Source: Acidimicrobiia bacterium
Lineage (GTDB): Bacteria > Actinomycetota > Acidimicrobiia > UBA5794 > UBA11373
Direction: 5' to 3'
NCBI GenBank assembly: GCA_025456165.1
Contig: JALOLI010000018.1
Span: 1 to 11,092, forward strand
Length of the DNA stretch: 11,092 nt
The notes under the pieces are model-generated. The model saw only the letters and a list, made by a program, of their open reading frames with translations. It was not told where the DNA came from and did no database searches. Both the position numbers and the translations under genes were made by a program. Below are positions 1 to 6,900 of this stretch, piece after piece; within the stretch, counting starts at the first letter, position 1; the number at the start of each line of letters is the position of its first letter.

Positions 1-18
1 CCTCTCCCGGGCGGCGGC

Positions 19-46
19 TTCGTCACGGGAGCGCGGCGCGTATCTT
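19..46 (+). promoter_or_regulatory. Candidate promoter of the seven-repeat secreted protein gene
   Basis: TATCTT at 41-46 fits the actinobacterial -10 pattern TANNNT. A weak -35 candidate, TTCGTC, lies at 19-24 with a 16-bp spacer. Initiation about 7 bases after the -10 would give a leader of roughly 20 bases containing the GGGAG ribosome site at 64-68. This arrangement favours the ATG at 73 over the in-frame TTG at 46, which overlaps the -10. The -35 match is poor and the call rests on pattern only. Confidence 0.3.
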
Positions 47-63
47 TGGCGGCAGCGAGCGAT

Positions 64-68
64 GGGAG
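64..68 (+). promoter_or_regulatory. Ribosome binding site, GGGAG, deciding the start at 73
   Basis: GGGAG stands 4 bases before the ATG at 73. The spacing is short but usable. The alternative TTG start at 46 has its nearest purine-rich motif (GGGAG at 27-31) 14 bases away, which is too far, so the ATG is preferred. Confidence 0.4.
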
Positions 69-72
69 TGGC

Positions 73-1374
73 ATGCAGTGCCGACTCGGGCCACGGCGGC
101 GGTTCGTTCTCCTTGCCGTTCTTGGTTCGCTTGGACTCCTCACGGGGGCGGCGGGAGCCGCGCCGGGGGCCGGGCCCGAGGGAGCCCGCAGTCCCCTGAC
201 CACGGATTTCCGGGTCAGTAGCTCGACGGCCGCGGGTGTCGGTCAGAGCGCCCCGGCAGTGGCCTGGAACGACACCGCCGACCAGTTCCTGGTGGTGTGG
301 GAGGACACGCGGGACTGGTCGCGTGGGCAGGACATCTACGGCAGGCTGGTGAACGCCGCCGGATCTCCGCTGGGCAGCGACGCGCTCATCTGCGGCGCCA
401 ATGCCACCAAGTACGACTACTCCCCGGCGGTGGCCTGGAACACCACCCGCAACGAGTATCTGGTGGTCTGGCAGGACTACCGCAACCAGTTGACGAGCGG
501 GTCCGATATCTACGGCCGGCGGGTCAACGCCGCCGGGGTCCCTCAGGGCGCCGACTTCCGCATCAGCGGCAGCGGCGCTACCGGCAATGAGTCGACTCCG
601 GCGATCGCCTGGAACTCTGTGCGCAACCAGTACCTGGTGGTGTGGGCCGACGATCGTGCCTGGACTTCCGCGGTGCACGGCCGGCGACTGCGCGCCGACG
701 GAGCCCGTCTGGGGGAGGACTTCCTCATCCCGGCGAGCGCCTGGCATCACGCCCTCGCTCCGGCCGTGGTCTACAACGCCACGCGCAACGAGTACTTCGT
801 GGTGTGGGAGGACTGGCGCAACGTCTTCGACATCTATGGGCGCCGGGTGCGCGCCAGCGGCAGCCCAGTGGGAACCGACCTGCGCATCAGCGCCGCCGGT
901 GCCGAAGCCTTCAACCCGGCGTTGGCCTGGGACGGCGTCAACAACCGCTACCTCGTGGTCTGGGAGGACTCCCGTGACGAGGCCGGGCGCGGCTTGGACG
1001 TCTATGGGGCCAGGGCGAACGGCAAGGCGACGGCGGTTGGGATCGAGCGCCGCTACAGCGGCTCCGGTGCCGTGAAGGACGACGTCGACGCGGCCGTGGC
1101 CTTCAGTGCCGCCTCCAACCGTTACCTGGTGGTCTGGGAGGATCACCGCAACTTCGCCCAGAACGAAACGGAGATCTTCGGGCGCCGGGTGGCGGCCTCC
1201 GGTATCGCCTCCGGCGACAACTTCCGGGTCAGCGACGCCGGGGCCACCATCGACAAGGAGGGCCCGGCGCTCGCCTGGAACGATGACGCCGATCAGTACC
1301 TGGCGGTGTGGGGCGACAACCGGGATTTCGCGACCACCTTCTGGGACATCTACGGGAGGCTGGTCGGCGGGTGA
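73..1374 (+). CDS. Secreted seven-repeat protein, probable seven-bladed beta-propeller
   Basis: A 433-residue exported protein of unknown function. The N-terminus has an arginine-rich stretch (RLGPRRR), a hydrophobic core (FVLLAVLGSLGLLTG) and Ala-rich possible cleavage sites, as in a Sec signal peptide. The rest is seven copies of a 52-58-residue unit, each with the pattern AWN, a Tyr-Leu-Val-Val-Trp-Glu-Asp core, an Arg, then DIYGRRV and a Gly-rich turn. The AWN-equivalent positions begin near bases 262, 433, 607, 769, 925, 1099 and 1273. The last unit stops right after DIYGRLV, while the N-terminus begins with the missing part of a unit (TDFRVSSS), as in a propeller closed by joining both termini. 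The ATG at 73 is chosen over TTG 46 because of its ribosome site and because it puts the charged region at the start. It converges on the sulfotransferase gene with a 12-base gap. No catalytic motif is visible; binding or surface-structural work is an inference. Confidence 0.85.
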   Translation: MQCRLGPRRRFVLLAVLGSLGLLTGAAGAAPGAGPEGARSPLTTDFRVSSSTAAGVGQSAPAVAWNDTADQFLVVWEDTRDWSRGQDIYGRLVNAAGSPLGSDALICGANATKYDYSPAVAWNTTRNEYLVVWQDYRNQLTSGSDIYGRRVNAAGVPQGADFRISGSGATGNESTPAIAWNSVRNQYLVVWADDRAWTSAVHGRRLRADGARLGEDFLIPASAWHHALAPAVVYNATRNEYFVVWEDWRNVFDIYGRRVRASGSPVGTDLRISAAGAEAFNPALAWDGVNNRYLVVWEDSRDEAGRGLDVYGARANGKATAVGIERRYSGSGAVKDDVDAAVAFSAASNRYLVVWEDHRNFAQNETEIFGRRVAASGIASGDNFRVSDAGATIDKEGPALAWNDDADQYLAVWGDNRDFATTFWDIYGRLVGG

Positions 1375-1386
1375 GGGCGACGGCGC

Positions 1387-2271
1387 TCAGGCCGGCGGGT
1401 AGCCGAAGCGGGCCATGGCTCGCCGGCAGACCCGCTCGACCGTGGCCAGGTCGGCGGGCTGCAGGTCCTCGCGCCAGCGGCCCAGACTCGAAGTGAACGG
1501 CTCCCGCCCCACCGCCGGGGCGTTGTTGTGGCGGGTGTTGTGAACGCTCGCCTTCGAGTCCCAGTAACGGCGCACCTCGTCGCCGTACTCGAGGCCCAGG
1601 AGGCCGAAGATGCGGGCGTACTGCGGCTCCGGGTCGGCCACCAGGTCCTCATAGCGCACCGTCAGGGTGCGGCTCGGGTGGAACCGGGCGAATCGGGTGA
1701 ACCGTTCGTAGTAGTCCCGCCAGTGCGTGGCCATGCGTTCCACGGACCGCTTGAAGCCGCGCCCCAGCTGCGAGGCGACGACGTCGCGAGGGTCGCGCAC
1801 GATGCAGAGGAAGGCGCTGTCGGGGAACGTACGGTGGAAGATCCCGAAACGCGAGGTCTGCACCTTGAAGCCGGTGAGGCCGGTGCCCTCTCTCTCTCGC
1901 TTGCGCTCGACGACGACCATGGCGAGGCGGGCGGCCTTGCGGGTGCCGGTCGCATCGGCGCGCCCCGCCGCCGCCTCCGCCTCGAGCAGGTCGGCGACCT
2001 CCTCGGGCCCTACCAGGGCCCACCCCGAGTGGATGACGAACAGCCCCAGCTCGGCGGTCGCCGGGTCGCGGCGCAAGACCGCCGCGGGATCGGCGGGGTC
2101 CTCGGCGAGGGCCCGCCGCAGCAGGGCCGCCGCCGCCGGGAGTGCGGGCAGCCCCGAGGGCACCAGCTCGTAGCCCATCGAGATCCGGGGGTGGGAGTCG
2201 AGGATGGTGGCGAGCAGGGTGGTGCCCGAGCGGGAGTAGCCGCAGACGAAGGCGTGGCGCATCGGCTCCAT
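1387..2271 (-). CDS. Sulfotransferase-family protein (PAPS-dependent type)
   Basis: A 294-residue cytosolic-type sulfotransferase-fold protein. The family transfers a sulfuryl group from PAPS to a hydroxyl or amine of a small molecule, glycan or lipid. Residues 8-20 read FVCGYSRSGTTLL, the P-loop-like 5'-phosphosulfate loop. Residues 156-167 (CIVRDPRDVVAS) contain the Arg and Ser expected to hold the 3'-phosphate of the cofactor. The stretch RTLTVRYEDLVADP at 201-214 is the usual YEDL helix region, and GRWREDL near 264-270 matches the C-terminal part of the family. Length fits a complete single domain. Start is uncertain: ATG at 2271 is used; ATG 2262 and ATG 2301 are in frame and none has a clear ribosome site. 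The 2301 start would leave only 12 bases to the divergent gene. The acceptor substrate cannot be deduced, and the neighbours give no hint. Confidence 0.85.
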   Translation of the reverse strand: MEPMRHAFVCGYSRSGTTLLATILDSHPRISMGYELVPSGLPALPAAAALLRRALAEDPADPAAVLRRDPATAELGLFVIHSGWALVGPEEVADLLEAEAAAGRADATGTRKAARLAMVVVERKREREGTGLTGFKVQTSRFGIFHRTFPDSAFLCIVRDPRDVVASQLGRGFKRSVERMATHWRDYYERFTRFARFHPSRTLTVRYEDLVADPEPQYARIFGLLGLEYGDEVRRYWDSKASVHNTRHNNAPAVGREPFTSSLGRWREDLQPADLATVERVCRRAMARFGYPPA

Positions 2272-2301
2272 CTTGCCAGGCCCGGTGGCTCCGGCGGCCA
2301 T

Positions 2302-2307
2302 TAGGGT
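2302..2307 (+). promoter_or_regulatory. Candidate -10 element for a leaderless transcript
   Basis: TAGGGT fits TANNNT and ends 6 bases before the ATG at 2314. That is the geometry expected if transcription starts at the A of the start codon, as in many leaderless actinobacterial genes. There is no room for a conventional leader here, since a divergent gene begins within 12 to 52 bases. A G-rich run (GGGTGGGGG, 2304-2312) could instead serve as a weak ribosome site. Pattern only. Confidence 0.33.
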
Positions 2308-2313
2308 GGGGGC

Positions 2314-3270
2314 ATGCTGCCCCTCGGCCTCTCCGACGTCCAGGCGGCGCGGCCGCTGGTGGCGCCGCGGGTCCACCGCACCCCCCTGGTCGCCAGCCGC
2401 ACCCTGTCGGAGCGCCTGGGCATCCGGGTGTCCCTGAAGCTGGAGGTCTTCCAGAAGACCGGTTCCTTCAAGCCGCGCGGTGCCTTCAACCAGCTGCTGC
2501 ACCTCGATCCGGAGCAACGCAGCCGCGGCGTCGTCGGGGTCAGCGGGGGCAACTTCGCCCAGGGCCTGGCCTACGCCGGCCGGGAGCTGGGGGTGCCGGT
2601 CACCATCATCGTCCCCGAGGGCACCCCGGCGCACTACATCGCCGCCACCCGCGGCTACGGCGCCGAGGTCGAGTCGGCTCCTTCCATCGCCGAGGCGTTC
2701 TTCCGGGCCGATGCCTACCGGGCGGCGGGGAAGGCCTCGCTCCATCCGTTCGACGACCCGCGGATGATGGCGGGCAATGGGACCCTGGGCCTCGAGGTGG
2801 TGGAGGATGCCCCCGACCTGACCGACCTGTTCGTGAGCATCGGCGGGGGGGGATTGATGGCCGGGGTGGCCGCGGCGGTCAAGGGCCTGCGGCCCGGGGC
2901 GCGGGTCTGGGGCGTGGAGACCCTGGGCTGCCACGCCATGCGCCTGGCGCTGGACCTGGGCCGCCCGGTGGAGATGAAGCCCACCTCCATCGCCAAGACC
3001 CTGGCCGCCCCCTGGGTATCGGCCGGCACCCTGGCGGCGGCGCAAGCCTGGCTGGAGGATGTGTTGGTGGTCCCGGACGCCGCCGCGGTGGCAGCCCTGG
3101 TGCTGCTGCTGGAGCGGGCGAAGGTACTCACCGAGCCGGCGGCGTCTTGCACCCTGGCCGCCGCCGAGGCGGTGCGGGGCCGTCTCGGGGAGCACGTGGT
3201 CCTGGTGCTGTGCGGGGGCAACGCCGTGCTGTCCGATGTGGCCGCCTGGCGGGAGCGCTACGGGGTCTGA
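2314..3270 (+). CDS. PLP-dependent threonine/serine dehydratase-like enzyme
   Basis: A 318-residue fold-type II PLP enzyme, the family that removes water and ammonia from threonine or serine, or racemises serine. Lys53 in GSFKPRGAFN (50-59) is the expected PLP Schiff-base lysine. SGGNFAQG (77-84) is the substrate-carboxylate loop; typical threonine dehydratases have SAGNHAQG, so Gly replaces Ala and Phe replaces His. SIGGGGLMAG (175-184) is the glycine loop that binds the PLP phosphate. EPAASC at 274-279 and CGGN at 300-303 match the C-terminal cofactor-ring contacts. There is no C-terminal ACT regulatory domain, so it resembles the short catabolic or serine-racemase-like type rather than the long biosynthetic IlvA. 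The loop variant also leaves room for a hydroxy-aspartate or phenylserine dehydratase. It converges with the VOC gene, 3 bases apart. Confidence 0.85.
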   Translation: MLPLGLSDVQAARPLVAPRVHRTPLVASRTLSERLGIRVSLKLEVFQKTGSFKPRGAFNQLLHLDPEQRSRGVVGVSGGNFAQGLAYAGRELGVPVTIIVPEGTPAHYIAATRGYGAEVESAPSIAEAFFRADAYRAAGKASLHPFDDPRMMAGNGTLGLEVVEDAPDLTDLFVSIGGGGLMAGVAAAVKGLRPGARVWGVETLGCHAMRLALDLGRPVEMKPTSIAKTLAAPWVSAGTLAAAQAWLEDVLVVPDAAAVAALVLLLERAKVLTEPAASCTLAAAEAVRGRLGEHVVLVLCGGNAVLSDVAAWRERYGV

Positions 3271-3273
3271 GGC

Positions 3274-3660
3274 TCAGCCCAGTGGGGCGAACAGGTCCAC
3301 CGGGTTCCCGTCGGGGTCGAGCACTGTGGCGTAGCGCTGGCCCCAGAAGGCGTCGAAGGGCTCGAGGCGGTTCTCGTGGCCGGCGGCTACCAGGGAGGCG
3401 TGGCGGGCGTCGACCTCCGCCGGGCTATCGCACAGGAAGGCGAGGGTGATGCGGTGGCCGCCCGTCGGGGGCTCCCACGCCGAGAAGGAACGCACTAGGT
3501 CGATGGTGTCGAACATGAGCCGCAGGCCGCCCGGAAGGGTTGCCTCGGCGTGCCCCTCGGAATCGGCCTCCGGGGAGATCACCAGGCCGAGGGAGCGGTA
3601 GAAGTCCAGAGTGCGGCCCATGTCCTGAACCACCAGGCCGAGGGCATCGAAGCGGGGCAT
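3274..3660 (-). CDS. VOC-superfamily (glyoxalase/bleomycin-resistance fold) protein
   Basis: A 128-residue single-domain protein with the paired beta-alpha-beta-beta-beta modules of the vicinal oxygen chelate fold. The first module shows LGLVVQDMGRTLDFYRSLG (7-25); the second ends in QRYATVLDPDGNPVDLFAP (108-126), the characteristic C-terminal signature. The usual metal-ligand positions are altered: the first strand has no His or Gln before LGLVV, and the last ligand Glu is Asp in VDLF. A metal-dependent lyase or dioxygenase is therefore unlikely, and a ligand-binding or resistance-type role is more plausible. ATG 3660 is fixed by a near-ideal AAGGAGGT site 6 bases upstream. The gene ends 3 bases from the stop of the dehydratase-like gene. 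The substrate is unknown. Confidence 0.85.
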   Translation of the reverse strand: MPRFDALGLVVQDMGRTLDFYRSLGLVISPEADSEGHAEATLPGGLRLMFDTIDLVRSFSAWEPPTGGHRITLAFLCDSPAEVDARHASLVAAGHENRLEPFDAFWGQRYATVLDPDGNPVDLFAPLG

Positions 3661-3666
3661 GGGAAG

Positions 3667-3674
3667 ACCTCCTT
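3667..3674 (-). promoter_or_regulatory. Strong Shine-Dalgarno site of the VOC gene
   Basis: AAGGAGGT read on the minus strand lies 6 bases from the ATG at 3660 and is essentially a full anti-16S complement. It fixes the start, even though the reading frame stays open further upstream. It is by far the strongest ribosome site in the window; the other genes here have weak or no sites. Confidence 0.8.
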
Positions 3675-3881
3675 GGTGGAGCGCCATCCTACGGAGTCGG
3701 GTTTGCTGCACCGCTCGGCGAGACGAGAGTCGGTGCGGCGCATCCGGCGGCGGGGGATCTCGGTCTCCAGGCGGCGGATGCGGGGGTGCAGCGAGCCGAC
3801 GCCGGCGATCAGGGTGGTGCCGACGCTTCCGTCGGCCCGCCCCAGGGGCTGACCGAGCGCCCCCCGGCCGAGCCAGGGGCT
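3675..3881 (-). other. Intergenic stretch with a coding-like but startless frame
   Basis: Between the VOC gene and dnaE2 one minus-strand frame is open from a TGA at 3882-3884 and shows strong G/C preference at third positions, with a passage reading GSVGTTLIAGVGSLHPRIRR. It has only a late ATG, no ribosome site, and runs into the VOC gene in the wrong frame. It may be a decayed gene fragment, or simply an open frame produced by high GC. I do not recognise any family. Confidence 0.2.
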
Positions 3882-3886
3882 TCAGC

Positions 3887-3906
3887 AATCGAACATATGT
3901 TCGATT
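3887..3906 (+). promoter_or_regulatory. LexA operator (SOS box) of dnaE2
   Basis: AATCGAACATATGTTCGATT is a perfect 20-bp palindrome containing the TCGAAC-N4-GTTCGA consensus bound by LexA in actinobacteria. Its right end is 16 bases from the dnaE2 ATG. TATGTT at 3896-3901, inside the palindrome, fits a TANNNT -10 element, so bound LexA would block the polymerase directly. A start point near 3908 would leave a short leader carrying GAGGT (3914-3918). The consensus and its regulator are established knowledge; binding in this organism is inferred. Confidence 0.92.
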
Positions 3907-3922
3907 ATGCTGCGAGGTCCGC

Positions 3923-6900
3923 ATGGCCCGCTACGCCGAGTTGCACTGCCACAGCAACTTCTCCTTCCTGGACGGGGCTTCCCACCCCAGCGACCTGGTG
4001 TGGCGGGCGTCTGAACTCGGCTACACCGCTCTGGCGATCACCGACCACCACGGCTTCTACGGCGCACCCCGATTTCGCCTGGCGGCAGAAGGGACCGGGC
4101 TGAAGACGGTGTACGGGACGGAGGTGGGGCTGAACCAGGACCTCCCCCTCCCGGCGAAGCCGGGAGGGGGTTGGGGGGAGGGCGAGAGCGCGGCCGAGGT
4201 CCGGCGCGATCTTGCCCCCTCCGCGGCCGGCTGCGCCGGCCGCGCCTCCCCCGCCGCCGCGGGGGAGGCCAGATGGGGGCGCGATCTTGCCCCCTCCGCG
4301 GCCGGCTGCGCCGGCCTCGCCTCCCTCGCCTCCGCGGGGGAGGCCAGAAGGGGGCGCACCCACCGTATGCACGGAACCAAGCCTCTGAGACTCCCTCCCA
4401 CCGACCACCTGGTCCTCCTGGCCCCCGACCCGGCGGGGTACGCCGCCCTCTCCGGCCTGGTTACCCGCGCTCAGTTCCGGGGGGAAAAGGACCGTCCCGT
4501 CTACTCCTGGGAGGACCTGGCGGAGGCCGCGGCGGCGGGGCGCCTGGTGGCCCTCACCGGGTGCCGGCAAGGGGCGGTGCCGCGAGCCGCCCAGGAGGGG
4601 GACCTCGAGGGGGCGATGCGAGCCGCGGCCCGTCTGCGCGCGGTGTTCCCCGCCCGCCTCTTCGTGGAGTTGTGGCACCACGGCATGCCCGAGGACGACC
4701 TCCGCAACGACGTGCTGGCCGAGGTGGCCGGCCGCCTCCGCCTGCCTCTGGTGGCCACCAACAACGTGCACTACCACGACCGCTCCCAGGCCGACCTGGC
4801 CGAGGTGCTGGCCGCCGTCGGCGGGCGCCGCCCCCTTGAAGAGGGGCACGGCTTCTGGCCGGCCACCGACGAGCGCCACCTGAAGTCGCCGGAGGAGATG
4901 GCCCGCCGCCTCGCCCGCTACCCGGGGGCGGTGGACCGGGCCGCCGACCTGGGGGAGGCCCTGGCCTTCGACCTGCGCCTGGTGGCCCCCCGCCTGCCCG
5001 ACTTCCCCATGCCGGGCGCCTTCCGCAACGAGATGGACTACCTGCGCCATCTGGTCCTGGAAGGCGCCCGCGAGGTGTACCCGGGGGAGGGCCCGGGGGC
5101 CGTGGCCCCGGCGGCCCTGGCCCGCCTGGAGCACGAACTGGCGGTGATCGGGGAACTGGGCTTCCCCGGCTACTTCCTGGTGGTGTGGGACATCGTGTGC
5201 TTCGCCCGGGGGCGGGGCATCTACTGCCAGATCCGCGGCTCGGGCGCCGACTCGGCGGTGTGCCGCTGCCTGGGGGTGACCCGGGTGGACCCCATCCGCC
5301 TCGGCCTGCCCTTCGAGAGGTTCCTGTCGGCGGAGCGGGGCCGGCCCCCCGACATCGATGTGGACTTCGAGGCGGAGCGGCGCGAGGAGGTCATCCAGTA
5401 CTGCTACCAGCGCTACGGCCGGGAGCGGGCGGCCATGGTGGCCAACGTCATCACCTACCGGGCCCGCTCGGTGCTGCAGGACGTGGGCAAGGCCTTCGGG
5501 CTCACCCAGGCCCAGGTGAACGGCCTGACCAAGTACCTCGACACCCGCCGCACCGAGGCCATCCCCGAGTTCGTGGATCTGCCCTCGGGCCTCAGCGGCC
5601 GCCTGATCCTCGACGCCTGCCGCCGCCTCGACGGCTTCCCCCGCCACCTGGGCATCCACTCCGGCGGGATGGTGATCGCCGACCGCCCCCTGTGGGAGGT
5701 GGTGCCGCTGGAGTGGGGGCGCATGGAGGACCGCTCGGTGCTGCAGTGGGACAAGGACGACTGCGCCTCCATGGGCATCGTCAAGTTCGATCTGCTCGGC
5801 CTGGGCATGCTCAACGCCCTGCACCTGGCGGTGGACGCCATCGAGGAGGTGCACGGGGTGCGCCTCGACCTGGCCGCCATCCCCCAGGAGCCGGCCATCT
5901 ACCAGATGCTCACCCGGGCCGACACCGTGGGGGTCTTCCAGGTGGAGTCGCGGGCGCAGATGGCCACCCTGCCCCGCATGAAGCCGAAGACCTTCTACGA
6001 CCTGGCCATCGAGGTGGCCCTCATCCGCCCCGGCCCCATCCAGGGGCACTCGGTGCACCCTTTCCTGCGCCGCCGCAACGGCGAGGAGGAGGTGCGCTAC
6101 CCCCACCCGGCCACCGAGCCGATCCTGGCCAAGACGCTGGGGGTGCCGGTCTTCCAGGAGCAGTTGATGGAACTGGCCCGGGTCTGCGCCGGCTACACCC
6201 CGGGCCAGTCCGACCGCCTGCGCCAGGCGATGACCCACAAGCGCTCCGATGAGGAGATGGCCAAGCTGCGCTCCGAGACCTACGCCGGCATGGCGAGCCG
6301 GGGCATCACCGGTAAGGCCGCCGACGAGATCTGGGAGAAGCTGCAGGGGTTCGCCTCTTTCGGCTTCCCCGAGAGCCACTCGGTGTCCTTTGCCTACATC
6401 GTCTACATGTCCTCCTGGCTGCGGGCCCACTGGCCCACCGAGTACCTGGCCGGGCTGCTCAACGCCCAACCCATGGGCTTCTACTCGCCGAACTCGCTGG
6501 TCGCCGACGCCCGGCGCCACGGCGTGGTGGTGCTGCCTCCCGAGGTGAACGAGTCGGCTTTCGACTGCACCGTGGTTCCCCTGGCCGCCGACGCGGATGA
6601 TGTGGTGACCGTGGCCGGGCTGGCCTGGCGGCGGGGGCGGGGCCTGCGCGACGACGCGGTGCGCGCCGCCACCGCGGTGCGCCTGGGCCTGCGCTACGTG
6701 CGGGAGTTGGGTGAGGCCGAGATCACCCGAATCGAGGGGGCCCGCTTCGTCGGCGGCCCCTTCACCGGGGTCGTGGACCTGGCGCAGCGCACCGGCCTGA
6801 AGGTTGAGGGTCTCGAGGGCCTGGCCGCCGCCGGGGCGCTGGCGAGCCTGGGGGTGGAGCGGCGCGAGGGGATGTGGGCGGCGGGGGCCCTGGCCGGGAT

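Noticed and set aside
2272..3195. Upstream extension of the sulfotransferase frame across the dehydratase-like gene
   Set aside because: The frame is open only because it mirrors the opposite gene. The sulfotransferase fold begins at the FVCGYSRSGTT strand right after ATG 2271.
3659..3922. Upstream extension of dnaE2 by 88 codons
   Set aside because: The extension is Arg/Gly-rich, would be translated through the LexA operator, and lies before the PHP motif that normally opens DnaE2.
4057..4401. Minus-strand open frame of 114 codons over the dnaE2 insert
   Set aside because: It contains a mirrored version of the same repeats and has no independent coding signal. The in-frame reading as part of DnaE2 is supported by conserved sequence on both sides.
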